Shown: in pieces, positions 41,376 through 49,647 of the stretch
Layout: each line of letters starts with the position of its first letter
Numbering within the stretch: position 1 is the first letter of the stretch
Assembly (NCBI RefSeq): GCF_045291545.1
Contig: NZ_CP149514.1
Location: forward strand, 1,364,001 to 1,428,000
Reading direction: 5' to 3'
Source of the DNA: Gallaecimonas sp045291545
GTDB lineage: Bacteria; Pseudomonadota; Gammaproteobacteria; Enterobacterales; Gallaecimonadaceae
DNA length: 64,000 bases
Notes under the pieces: model-generated
Seen by the model: the letters and a program-made list of their open reading frames with translations, nothing else
What the model was told of the DNA's origin: nothing
Databases searched by the model: none
Made by a program: the position numbers and the translations under genes

Positions 41376-43286
41376 TTAGGCTCGGCTGGCAATGTCGCCT
41401 TGCAGCTTGGCAATAATATCCGCCAGCTTGAATTTGCCGAGATCGTCACCTTTGCGCGTTCTCACAGCCACTTCGCCGCTTTCCCGCTCTTTGTCACCGA
41501 CAACCAACAGGTAAGGAACGCGCTTTAGAGTGTGCTCGCGGATTTTAAAGCCAATCTTCTCGTTTCTCAAGTCAGACTTTGCTCGAATGCCTGCGCTTTC
41601 AAGGGTTTTTACTACCTCAGTGACGTAATCGGCCTGTGCATCGGTGATATTCATCACTACAGCCTGGGTCGGTGCCAACCAGGTAGGGAAGAAACCCGCG
41701 TACTCTTCGATGAGAATACCAATGAAACGCTCCAGCGAACCAAGAATGGCACGGTGGATCATGACTGGCACCCGACGGTCATTGTCTTCGGCCACAAAAG
41801 AGGCATTGAGCCGGCTGGGCAAAGCAAAGTCGAGCTGTACGGTGCCACACTGCCAGGCCCGGTTCAGACAATCATGCAAAGTGAATTCAATTTTCGGCCC
41901 GTAAAAGGCGCCCTCACCGGGTTGCAGGTCAAAGTCGATACCTTTGGCTTTGAGTGCCTCGGCCAGACCTTCTTCCGCCTTGTCCCAGATGGCATCAGAG
42001 CCGATCCGCTTTTCCGGACGGGTCGACAATTTGACCTTGATGTCATTAAAGCCAAAGGTGGCATAAGTGCTGTAAACCATATCAATACAGCTGGCCACTT
42101 CAGACTGAATTTGATCGTCAGTACAGAAGATATGGGCATCATCCTGAGTAAAGCCTCGCACTCGCATCAAGCCATGCAGCGCCCCGCTGGGCTCATTACG
42201 ATGGCAAGAGCCAAACTCGGCCATCCGCAGTGGCAAGTCGCGGTAAGACTTCAGCCCCTGGTTGAAAATCTGTACGTGGCCCGGGCAGTTCATCGGCTTG
42301 ATGGCGTAATCGCGGTTTTCCGAACTGGTGGTGAACATGGCATCACTGTATTTTTCCCAGTGCCCGGAACGTTCCCAGAGTATCCGGTCCATCATCAGTG
42401 GCCCCTTGACCTCCTGATAGTCATACTCACGCAGCTTCTCACGAATAAAGGTTTCCAGCTCGCGGAAAATCACCCAGCCATCGTTGTGCCAGAACACCAT
42501 ACCCGGCGCTTCTTCCTGGAAGTGGAACAGGTCCAGCTGCTTACCGATTTTACGGTGGTCACGTTTTTCTGCTTCCGCCAACTGTTGCAGGTAACCGTTG
42601 AGGGCTTTTTTGTCAGCCCAGGCAGTGCCGTAAATGCGCTGCAGCATTTTGTTTTTGGCGTCACCGCGCCAGTAAGCACCGGCCACTTTCATCAATTTGA
42701 AGTGCTGGCAAAAACTCATGTTCGGCACGTGCGGGCCGCGGCACATGTCGATATATTCTTCGTGGTGGTACAGGCCGGGACGGTCATCACGGCTGATGTT
42801 TTCGTCCAAAATGGCCATTTTGTAGGGCTCGTTACGTGCCTCGAAGGTATCACGCGCTTCCTGCCAACTGACCTTTTTCTTGATCACCGCATAATTGCTC
42901 TTGGCCAGGGCTTTCATCCGCGCTTCCAGCTCGACCAAGTGCTCCTCGGTCAGCGGAAAGTCCAGGTCAACGTCATAATAAAAGCCGTTGTCGATAACCG
43001 GGCCAATAGCCATTTTGGTTTGTGGCCACAGTTGCTTAATGGCGTGGCCAAGCAAATGCGCACAGGAATGGCGAATAATCTCCAGTCCGTCCTGATCTTT
43101 GCTGGTAATAATGGCCAGCTTGGCGTCTTGCTCAATCAGCTCACAGGCATCAACCAGTTCACCGTTAACACGGCCTGCAATAGTGGCTTTGGCCAGGCCT
43201 GGACCAATATCGGCAGCAACATCAAGTACAGAAACAGGGTGATCAAAATGACGAACAGCGCCGTCAGGCAGAGTAATGGCGGGCAT
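41376..43286 (-). CDS. thrS: Threonyl-tRNA synthetase
   Basis: A 636-residue class II synthetase (E. coli 642). Domains: TGS (1-60), editing domain with HSCAHLLGHAIKQL and HHEEYIDMCRGPHVP (about 65-225), catalytic core with MNCPGHVQIF, FGSCHRNEPSGALHGLMRVRGFTQDDAHIFC and PVMIHRAILGSLERFIGILIEEY, then the anticodon domain. First gene of thrS-infC-rpmI-rplT-pheMST-ihfA. In E. coli the mRNA leader mimics tRNA-Thr and is bound by ThrRS; a leader of suitable length is present here. Confidence 0.98.
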   Translation of the reverse strand: MPAITLPDGAVRHFDHPVSVLDVAADIGPGLAKATIAGRVNGELVDACELIEQDAKLAIITSKDQDGLEIIRHSCAHLLGHAIKQLWPQTKMAIGPVIDNGFYYDVDLDFPLTEEHLVELEARMKALAKSNYAVIKKKVSWQEARDTFEARNEPYKMAILDENISRDDRPGLYHHEEYIDMCRGPHVPNMSFCQHFKLMKVAGAYWRGDAKNKMLQRIYGTAWADKKALNGYLQQLAEAEKRDHRKIGKQLDLFHFQEEAPGMVFWHNDGWVIFRELETFIREKLREYDYQEVKGPLMMDRILWERSGHWEKYSDAMFTTSSENRDYAIKPMNCPGHVQIFNQGLKSYRDLPLRMAEFGSCHRNEPSGALHGLMRVRGFTQDDAHIFCTDDQIQSEVASCIDMVYSTYATFGFNDIKVKLSTRPEKRIGSDAIWDKAEEGLAEALKAKGIDFDLQPGEGAFYGPKIEFTLHDCLNRAWQCGTVQLDFALPSRLNASFVAEDNDRRVPVMIHRAILGSLERFIGILIEEYAGFFPTWLAPTQAVVMNITDAQADYVTEVVKTLESAGIRAKSDLRNEKIGFKIREHTLKRVPYLLVVGDKERESGEVAVRTRKGDDLGKFKLADIIAKLQGDIASRA

Positions 43287-43424
43287 CTACAATCCTTATC
43301 AGTGGTGACCCACACCAAGGGCCACATGAGTCTCAGGTAAAATTAGTCAGTTGCTTACCACCCCAACCAAGGGCGTTTCGGCAGCGGCAAAGCCGCCCTG
43401 ACGGACAGACGCCATCATACCGGC

Positions 43425-43455
43425 AAAAAAAGCCCTGCTGCAACGGCAGCAGGGC
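43425..43455 (-). terminator. Strong hairpin terminator in the thrS leader region
   Basis: gccctgctgc / gcagcagggc (43432-43441 with 43446-43455) is a perfect 10-bp stem with loop cgtt, followed on the minus strand by seven T. It lies about 140 bases upstream of the thrS start on the same strand. It could end a small RNA or attenuate thrS. Confidence 0.75.
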
Positions 43456-43510
43456 GGAATGGGCAAGGTTATGCTGCAGGATGAGTCAGCCACAGCCCCT
43501 TGATCACAGT

Positions 43511-43531
43511 ATTGCATGCCAGACATGCAAT
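43511..43531. repeat. 21-base palindrome upstream of thrS
   Basis: attgcatg-ccaga-catgcaat is a perfect 8-bp inverted repeat with a five-base spacer; outer tcaca/tgtga bases extend the symmetry imperfectly. It may be an operator or, on the minus strand, the 5' hairpin of an RNA ending at the terminator 43425-43455. Confidence 0.6.
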
Positions 43532-43650
43532 GTGATTTTATCACTGTAACAAGGTCATTCGTCGGCATCCTGAAGCAAATTGTCGCAGGGTGTTTAATAA
43601 AACGTTTTTTTACTGTTAGCGTGATTCAAAAGCCACAACAGGAATGACTG

Positions 43651-44994
43651 ATGAAAGCGTATTTGCTCACCCTGGCACTAACCAGCCCATTAACGCTGGC
43701 CGCTACCCCGCCACCGGCAACTAAACCGGCATTGTATGACATTGCCGCTGCCACCAATGCCCAACGGATGCGCAATGATGTTCAGCAGCTGGTGAACTTT
43801 GGCACCCGCCACACCTTGTCCAGTCAGACCGACCCGCACCGGGGTATTGGCGCTGCCACCAATTGGGTAGAGAGCCAGTTCAAAGCAATAAGCCGCCAGT
43901 GCGGCGACTGCCTGCAGGTGATAAGAGTCAGTGACACGGTATCAGGCAAGCGCATTCCGAAACCGACCAAAGTGACCAATGTGCTGGCCATCAAGTGGGG
44001 CAAAACGGACAAAATGCGCATGGTGTTGCTCAGTGGTGACATCGACTCCCGCGTTAGTGATGTCATGAACGCCACCGATGATTCACCCGGTGCCAATGAT
44101 AATGCCTCGGGTGTTGCTGCCACACTGGAAGCAGCACGGGTACTTAGCCAGTACGATTTTCCTGGCACCATTGTCTTTGCGGCACTGTCCGGTGAAGAGC
44201 AAGGGCTCTATGGCGGCCAGATCCTGGCTGCTTACGCCAAAAAGCATGGCTGGCAAATCGAGGCGGTGATCAATAACGACATGATAGGTAACACCCACGG
44301 CATTGATAGCATCGTTGACAACCACACGGTGCGGGTATTCTCGGAAGGCACCAGAGCCACTGAAACCGCAGATGAAGCCCGTATTCGCCGCTTTACCGGT
44401 GGAGAAGTCGACTCGCCGTCGCGAAACCTCGGTCGTTACATCAAGGCCCTGGTCCATCAGTATTTGCCGAAACTGGATGTCATGATGGTCTACCGGTTAG
44501 ACCGTTTCGGCCGTGGCGGCCACCACAAACCCTTTAACGATGCCGGATTTCCAGGCGTTCGCCTGATGGAGGCCCACGAGAATTACAATCGTCAGCATCA
44601 GGATGTACGCACCGAAAACGGTATCGCTTACGGGGATGTCATCAGTGGCATCGATTTTCACTATGCTGCCCATATTACCGCTTTGGATGCTGTTACTCTC
44701 GCCTCCCTGGCTTGGGCTCCGGCTCCGCCCAAAGGCGTCAGCATTAATGGCGCTGTCAGCCCTGACACCACCTTGCGCTGGCAAAAAGGGGATGATAAAC
44801 AACTGGCTGGCTACAAAATTTACTGGCGGCTGACCACTTCCCCCACCTGGACCCATAGTCGCTTTGTCGGCAAGGTTGACCGCTTTACCCTCAAAGGAGT
44901 CGTCATTGACAACTATTTCTTCGGCGTTTCAGCTGTGGCCAAGGACGGCACCGAAAGTCCGGTGGTCTTTCCGGGGGCGGCTGGCGCTTTTTAG
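43651..44994 (+). CDS. Secreted M28-family zinc peptidase
   Basis: A 447-residue exported peptidase. Signal peptide MKAYLLTLALTSPLTLAA; catalytic domain about 40-355; C-terminal fibronectin-III-like domain about 360-447 (PPKGVSINGAVSPDTTLRWQ). M28 landmarks: SGDIDSRVSDVMN, PGANDNASG (zinc-bridging Asp150), SGEEQGLYG (Glu182/183) and INNDMIGN (Asp210). Position 130 is Asp where many M28 enzymes have the zinc-ligand His, and DIDSR replaces the usual HYDS/HLDS. Probably an aminopeptidase in the envelope or secreted. The frame of the downstream START gene overlaps its 3' end. Confidence 0.85.
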   Translation: MKAYLLTLALTSPLTLAATPPPATKPALYDIAAATNAQRMRNDVQQLVNFGTRHTLSSQTDPHRGIGAATNWVESQFKAISRQCGDCLQVIRVSDTVSGKRIPKPTKVTNVLAIKWGKTDKMRMVLLSGDIDSRVSDVMNATDDSPGANDNASGVAATLEAARVLSQYDFPGTIVFAALSGEEQGLYGGQILAAYAKKHGWQIEAVINNDMIGNTHGIDSIVDNHTVRVFSEGTRATETADEARIRRFTGGEVDSPSRNLGRYIKALVHQYLPKLDVMMVYRLDRFGRGGHHKPFNDAGFPGVRLMEAHENYNRQHQDVRTENGIAYGDVISGIDFHYAAHITALDAVTLASLAWAPAPPKGVSINGAVSPDTTLRWQKGDDKQLAGYKIYWRLTTSPTWTHSRFVGKVDRFTLKGVVIDNYFFGVSAVAKDGTESPVVFPGAAGAF

Positions 44995-45646
44995 CGCGGC
45001 TTGGGGGCTGTTACTGGCCCCCCTTACAGCCATGGCTGCCAGCTGGCAGCCGCACGACGCTATCGACGGCGTCAAGCTGTGGACCCGCAGCAACAGTGAT
45101 GGCCTACTCAGTGTCAAAGCGCAGTGCCAGGTGGTTACGCGGCTGTCGGCTTTTGTCACCCTGATGAATGATGTCGCTGCCATGCGAAAACTGATTGCTT
45201 ACAGCGATGGGGTTTTTGTACTGGCCCGCCCTTCGGCAACCACAACTATTGTCAAAAGCCGCTTCAACCTGCCCTGGCCGGCCAGAAACCGTGACAGCGT
45301 CACCCGTTCGGTTTGGCAGCAAGGGCCGGGTTACCAACTGTCTCTGACCCTGACCGATGTGGGCGCCCAATATCCTCTAACACCTGGTTACCTGCGTATG
45401 CAACACGTGCAAGGGCAGTGGTTATTGACGCCGCTAGGCGGTGGCCTGACCCAAATAGAGTATCAAGGCACAGCCAGCCCCGGTGGTTGGCTGCCAACAT
45501 GGCTGGTCAACCGCATGTCAGTGCGGGCAACCGCCATCACCCTCAACAATATCTGCCAGGCGCTGAAAAACCGCCGCTACCAGGACAGCCAATACAGCTT
45601 TGTAAAAGAACCTCCGGCTACCAGAACCAGCAGCGAACGGCGCTAA
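44906..45646 (+). CDS. START-domain (Bet v1-like) periplasmic protein
   Basis: A 246-residue protein with an N-terminal export signal (LALFSAAWGLLLAPLTAMAA) and a START-like lipid-binding domain: WQPHDAIDGVKLWTRSNSDGLLSVKAQCQVVTRLSAFVTLMND and ending WLPTWLVNRMSV.... No ATG lies at a suitable place. A TTG at 44906 with AAAGGAG six bases ahead is the best start and places 89 bases inside the peptidase gene; a TTG at 44864 is an alternative. Likely co-translated with the peptidase. Ligand unknown. Confidence 0.78.
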   Translation: MTTISSAFQLWPRTAPKVRWSFRGRLALFSAAWGLLLAPLTAMAASWQPHDAIDGVKLWTRSNSDGLLSVKAQCQVVTRLSAFVTLMNDVAAMRKLIAYSDGVFVLARPSATTTIVKSRFNLPWPARNRDSVTRSVWQQGPGYQLSLTLTDVGAQYPLTPGYLRMQHVQGQWLLTPLGGGLTQIEYQGTASPGGWLPTWLVNRMSVRATAITLNNICQALKNRRYQDSQYSFVKEPPATRTSSERR

Positions 45647-45683
45647 TGCAGACTAGGCTTGAAGTAGTCGTCGGAGGTGAGTC

Positions 45684-46562
45684 ATGTGGCAGGCATTACA
45701 GCAGGAAATCCATGCCCTGTTAGGGCGTGAGTACAGCATCACTGAACGGCAGCAACTGAGTCAAAGAGCAAACCAGTTTGGCTATCGGATCAGCGATGGC
45801 AAACTGCCCTTGTTTGTCAAAGTTCGCCCCATAGAAGACAAAGACATCCTTGTCACGGAAGCCTTCAGCCTAGCGGAATTGGGGCGTTTTGGGCCGCTGC
45901 GAGTGCCGGAGGTGATTGGCTTGGGGCAAAGCCCCCGCTATAGCTTTTTACTGACAGAATATCTGGCAATTCAACCCCCTGGACGCTTTGGCTGGCAGCG
46001 TCTTGGTGAAGGGCTGGCCGCTCTGCACCAACGCCAGGACCAGGCCATGTACGGCTTTGATGAAGATAATTTCCTTGGTGATACGCCACAGCGCAATGGC
46101 TGGCATAAACACTGGCATCGCTTTTTCAGCGAACAGCGTCTTGGCTATTTGCTGGCTGCCCTGGCGAGCCAGCAAAGGCCCATCGCCGATACTGATGCAG
46201 TCATTGCCGCTGCCAATCAGTTACTGAAACACCACTCGCCCTACCCGGCCCTGCTACATGGTGACCTGTGGCGCGGTAACCTGGGGTTTGTGCATGATCA
46301 ACCGGTGATTTTTGACCCAGCCTGTTATTACGGTGATCGGGAAGCCGATATTGCCATGACCGAGTTATTCGACCGCTTTGAGCCCGACTTTTATGCCGCC
46401 TACGATGATGCACTGCCGCTGGCTGAAGATTATGAGTCACGGCGCAGTGTTTATAATCTGTACCACCTGCTCAACCACGCATTGATTTTTGCCGGGCCTT
46501 TTCAGGAGCGGGCAGCCAGTGCCGCCCGCCATCTGCTCGACAGAGTTAATAACGGGGCATAA
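45684..46562 (+). CDS. Fructosamine kinase family protein (YniA-like)
   Basis: A 292-residue kinase-fold protein of the fructosamine/ketosamine-3-kinase family, which phosphorylates sugar adducts on protein amines so that they decay. The catalytic loop LLHGDLWRGNLGF and metal-binding IFDPACYYGDREADIAMTELF are intact, as are QFGYRISDGKLPLFVKV and GFDEDNFLGDTPQ. A strong GGAGGTGAGTC precedes the ATG. It overlaps a convergent gene by 17 bases. Confidence 0.93.
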   Translation: MWQALQQEIHALLGREYSITERQQLSQRANQFGYRISDGKLPLFVKVRPIEDKDILVTEAFSLAELGRFGPLRVPEVIGLGQSPRYSFLLTEYLAIQPPGRFGWQRLGEGLAALHQRQDQAMYGFDEDNFLGDTPQRNGWHKHWHRFFSEQRLGYLLAALASQQRPIADTDAVIAAANQLLKHHSPYPALLHGDLWRGNLGFVHDQPVIFDPACYYGDREADIAMTELFDRFEPDFYAAYDDALPLAEDYESRRSVYNLYHLLNHALIFAGPFQERAASAARHLLDRVNNGA

Positions 46563-47094
46563 CCACGACAAACTGGCGGCCACCATCAACCGGTAAATAC
46601 CACACCTGATTGGCGACGTAATAGAGCCGCCCCTGATAGACCACTTTTCGTACCGGCCCGGCGATCACATCGACGACCGTGCCGGGCATCAGCCCAAAGC
46701 CACCAGCCGGCAGAGTATAAACCGGCGGATTGGGTACATACTGGTAACCTACTGGCGTCTGCCGGTAATAGTGATTGTCGATAATGGCATAGGTTACCCC
46801 GGCCAGAATGGCAAAGGTGGCCAGCTCCGGCAGACTGCTGCGGTAGTAAAAGACCTGACGTGGCGGAGCCCGGTAATAGTGATGCGGTGGTGTGTAGCGC
46901 CAGTGGTTATTTTTCACCACGACAACTTTTCTGTCGTTACGATCACGACGGTTGTCATGATCTCTACGTTCGTGGCTACGGTCATAACGACTTTTCTGGT
47001 AAGCATTGTTGTCGTAACGGCCATTAGCCTGTGCTGCCAGGGGCGCCAATATCAGGGCTGAAGCACTGATGGCAGTGAGTATCAGCTTTTTCAT
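46546..47094 (-). CDS. Exported Tyr/Arg-rich protein of unknown function
   Basis: A 182-residue exported protein. Signal peptide MKKLILTAISASALILAPLAAQA is followed by a highly charged, Tyr/Arg/Asp/His-rich region (residues 24-60), a central segment ELATFAILAGVTYAIIDNHYY that could span or associate with the membrane, and a C-terminal domain with GTVVDVIAGPVRKVVYQGRLYYVANQVWYLPV. The C-terminal pattern recalls DUF6515-type periplasmic proteins. Not assigned further. Confidence 0.7.
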   Translation of the reverse strand: MKKLILTAISASALILAPLAAQANGRYDNNAYQKSRYDRSHERRDHDNRRDRNDRKVVVVKNNHWRYTPPHHYYRAPPRQVFYYRSSLPELATFAILAGVTYAIIDNHYYRQTPVGYQYVPNPPVYTLPAGGFGLMPGTVVDVIAGPVRKVVYQGRLYYVANQVWYLPVDGGRQFVVVMPRY

Positions 47095-47231
47095 GTGAAC
47101 ATCCTCACGCTAAACACAGCCTCAGTATGGAAGCTATTAGCTAAACCAACCTGAACAATGCCGGGTAAAGTAACGTAAAGGTTATAGCGGTGTCATAATG
47201 ACTATTACAAAGCCTTTGCTTGGAGAACCCT

Positions 47232-47432
47232 ATGGATGCAGTCAGAGATTTCCGGGTGATCTGCCCCAACTGTGGGCACCCGACCTACATCACCGTTGAG
47301 CCGGAAGATGTCGGTCAGGACTTTGTCGAAGATTGTGCTAATTGCTGTAATGCCATCCATATCACCGTGAGCGAAGACGAAAAACAGCAGGTGAGCGTCA
47401 GTGTTGATGGTGAAGACGAACAGCTTTACTGA
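47232..47432 (+). CDS. CPXCG-motif cysteine-rich protein
   Basis: A 66-residue acidic protein with two Cys pairs, VICPNCGHPTYITVEP and DCANCCNAIHI, which look like a small zinc ribbon. The family is recognisable by the CPxCG motif but has no known function. The ATG has GGAG nearby; an upstream TTG is less likely. Confidence 0.85.
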   Translation: MDAVRDFRVICPNCGHPTYITVEPEDVGQDFVEDCANCCNAIHITVSEDEKQQVSVSVDGEDEQLY

Positions 47433-47441
47433 TTCCGCAGT

Positions 47442-48140
47442 TCAGGCACCGGCCAGAGCCGCCACTTCCTGATCGGTTAATAAACGGTATTGCCCTTCGG
47501 CCAGCTCGGCTTCCAGCTCCAGGCTACCCACCGCTTCACGGTGCAGATCCACCACTTTGTTATCCAATGCCGCGAACATTCTTTTGACCTGGTGATATTT
47601 GCCTTCACTGATGGTCAGCAAGACTTCCGTATCAGAAATACGTTGTAGTTGCGCCGGCCGTGTCAGCTGCTTTTCTCCACGCAACTGTACACCCTGAGCG
47701 AATTGCTGCTCAGCCTCGTCAATCAGTGGTTCAGCCAGCCAGGCTCGGTAGCGCTTAGGGCACTGGTGTTTGGGACTGGTTACCCGGTGAGACCACTGAC
47801 CGTCAGTGGTCAGCAGTACCAGGCCAGTGGTATCCAGATCCAGGCGGCCAGCAATGTGTAAACCGTGCCGGTGCTGCGGCTCCAGCAACAGCAGCACACT
47901 GGGATGCTCTGGGTCATCAGTTGAACAGACATAACCGCTGGGTTTATGCAGTACGTAGTACCGTTCTCCCTGCGCCTCAACATGCACACCATCAAGCTGA
48001 ACCCGCTGCTGTTGAGCCACTTGATACCCGGGATCTTTAACGGCCAGATCATCCACCGTTACCCTACCCTGTTTCATCAGCCGCTTGATCTGTGAACGGG
48101 AGAAAGACGAATTATCCGCCAGGAATTTATCTAAACGCAT
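47442..48140 (-). CDS. rsuA: 16S rRNA pseudouridine(516) synthase
   Basis: A 232-residue pseudouridine synthase. The N-terminal S4 domain (MRLDKFLADNSSFSRSQIKRLMKQGRVTV) precedes the catalytic domain with GRLDLDTTGLVLLTTDGQWSHRVTSPKH (catalytic Asp101) and the ending LTISEGKYHQVKRMFAALDNKVVDLHRE. Close in sequence to E. coli RsuA. A second ATG nine bases upstream is an alternative start. Convergent with the CPXCG gene. Confidence 0.95.
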   Translation of the reverse strand: MRLDKFLADNSSFSRSQIKRLMKQGRVTVDDLAVKDPGYQVAQQQRVQLDGVHVEAQGERYYVLHKPSGYVCSTDDPEHPSVLLLLEPQHRHGLHIAGRLDLDTTGLVLLTTDGQWSHRVTSPKHQCPKRYRAWLAEPLIDEAEQQFAQGVQLRGEKQLTRPAQLQRISDTEVLLTISEGKYHQVKRMFAALDNKVVDLHREAVGSLELEAELAEGQYRLLTDQEVAALAGA

Positions 48141-48265
48141 GGGAATCATTACATCGAAGGAAAACGGCCGTCAGTTTAACGCATTTACTGGCGCAACCCA
48201 CTTAACCTTGGCGGCTAATTCGCTTAGTCTTAGGCCATTGATCCCGCTGTTGTTGGAATACTGAG

Positions 48266-49450
48266 ATGTTCGAAAACCTGCATGCGCTGCCTGCTGATCC
48301 CATTCTCGGCCTGTCGGTGGCCTATCAAAACGATAGTAACCCGAAAAAAGTCGACTTGGGTGTTGGTGTTTACAAAACGGAGACCGGCGAAACCCCGATC
48401 ATGGAAGCGGTCTACCGTGCACAGCGGTACCGGATCGAGCACGAAACCACGAAAACCTATATCAGCAGTGCCGGTCTGCCCGGTTTTAACGACAAACTGG
48501 CAAAGCTGGTCTTCGGTGACGACGACGCGGTATTGAATCGTCAGTACACCGTATCGACTCCAGGTGGTACAGGCGCCCTGCGTTTGGCCGCCGAATTCAT
48601 CAAGCGCTGTAACCCACAGGCAACGGTGTGGGTGACTAACCCAACCTGGGCAAACCATAAGGGGTTGTTTGAAGATGCAGGCCTGACCGTCAAGTCCTAC
48701 CGCTACTTTGACAAAGATGCATCCTGTGTTGACTTCAATGGCATGACGCTGGACCTGAAAAAAGTTGGCCGCGGTGACATCGTGCTGTTACACGCTTGTT
48801 GCCACAACCCTTCCGGCGCCGATCTGAACCAGGAGCAATGGCGGGCTTTTGCTGAACAGGCCAAAGAACAGGGTTTCACCCCTATTCTGGATATGGCCTA
48901 TCAGGGTTTCGGTAACGGCCTGGATGAAGACGCCTTCGGTATCCGCCACCTGGCCAGCCAGCTCCCGGAAGTGTTGCTGACCACCTCCGGCTCCAAGAAT
49001 TTTGGCCTGTACCGTGAGCGTATTGGTGGCTTCACCGTCGTGAGTGAAAATGCGACCCGCCGCGATATTGTATCCAGTGTTGTATTAAGTGTGGCCCGGA
49101 CGCTCTATTCCATGCCGCCGGCACATGGGGCAGCCATTATCGATATTATCCTCGGCTCTGATGAGCTTACTGCCTTGTGGAAGGATGAGCTGGCCACCAT
49201 GCGAGGCCGTATTCATGAGCTGCGTTCTATGCTGGTTGATAAGCTCCATGCCCGCCAGGACAAAAAAGATTTCAGCTTTATCACCCGTCAGTTCGGCATG
49301 TTCTCCTTCCTTGGTATAAGCCAAGAGCAGGTTCGCCAACTCAAGGATGATTACGCTATCTACATGGTCGACTCCAGCCGCATGAATGTAGCCGGGATTA
49401 ACCATAACAATATTGATTACCTGACAGACGCTATCAGCAATATTCTCTAA
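48266..49450 (+). CDS. Aspartate/aromatic amino acid aminotransferase
   Basis: A 394-residue class I PLP aminotransferase, subgroup I-alpha (AspC/TyrB). The PLP lysine is Lys244 in TTSGSKNFGLYRER. Other marks are VDLGVGVYKTETGETPIMEAV, YISSAGLPGFNDKLAKLVFG and HACCHNPSGADLNQEQW. It interconverts aspartate/oxaloacetate and probably also aromatic amino acids; the sequence does not decide between AspC and TyrB. Single gene with its own terminator. Confidence 0.95.
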   Translation: MFENLHALPADPILGLSVAYQNDSNPKKVDLGVGVYKTETGETPIMEAVYRAQRYRIEHETTKTYISSAGLPGFNDKLAKLVFGDDDAVLNRQYTVSTPGGTGALRLAAEFIKRCNPQATVWVTNPTWANHKGLFEDAGLTVKSYRYFDKDASCVDFNGMTLDLKKVGRGDIVLLHACCHNPSGADLNQEQWRAFAEQAKEQGFTPILDMAYQGFGNGLDEDAFGIRHLASQLPEVLLTTSGSKNFGLYRERIGGFTVVSENATRRDIVSSVVLSVARTLYSMPPAHGAAIIDIILGSDELTALWKDELATMRGRIHELRSMLVDKLHARQDKKDFSFITRQFGMFSFLGISQEQVRQLKDDYAIYMVDSSRMNVAGINHNNIDYLTDAISNIL

Positions 49451-49454
49451 GCAT

Positions 49455-49484
49455 AAAAAAGCCGCTCAAATGAGCGGCTTTTTT
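49455..49484. terminator. Bidirectional terminator after the aminotransferase gene
   Basis: Stem gccgctca / tgagcggc with a minimal loop is flanked by A6 and T6. Confidence 0.9.
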
Positions 49485-49503
49485 ACAGTTTCACGTTGTG
49501 CAT

Positions 49504-49602
49504 TCAGCACAAATGAGCATCTTCTGCCAACTCCACGGGTAACTCTGCGGCTACCTCTTCTTGAAGTTGGTAGTAGGGCTCGTGGCTTTCATGGTATTCC
49601 AT
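49504..49602 (-). CDS. Possible small protein (32 residues)
   Basis: An ATG-initiated frame with AGAGG seven bases upstream encodes a 32-residue, strongly acidic peptide opening MEYHESHEPYYQLQEEVA and ending in a single Cys before the stop. It starts 46 bases after the thioesterase gene on the same strand and ends just before the shared terminator. I know no family for it. Confidence 0.4.
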   Translation of the reverse strand: MEYHESHEPYYQLQEEVAAELPVELAEDAHLC

Positions 49603-49647
49603 GGGCCGGCCTCTTTTTGTAGGGTCGGCGCCATTGTAACGTTTTCG

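Larger units (their letters stand above)
43287..43650. other. Divergent regulatory region thrS / M28 peptidase
   Basis: No convincing gene lies in these 364 bases. The part next to thrS (43287-43424) could form the translational operator known for thrS leaders. In the middle are a strong minus-strand terminator hairpin and a 21-base palindrome. The part near 43590-43620 is AT-rich and probably holds the peptidase promoter. Confidence 0.6.

Noticed and set aside
41532..43340. 602-codon open frame on the plus strand opposite thrS
   Set aside because: It mirrors a long, highly conserved synthetase gene; the translation has no recognisable domain and its length follows from codon bias of thrS.
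43347..43568. 73-codon frame on the minus strand across the thrS leader hairpin
   Set aside because: It runs through the perfect terminator stem, has no homology and no good ribosome site.
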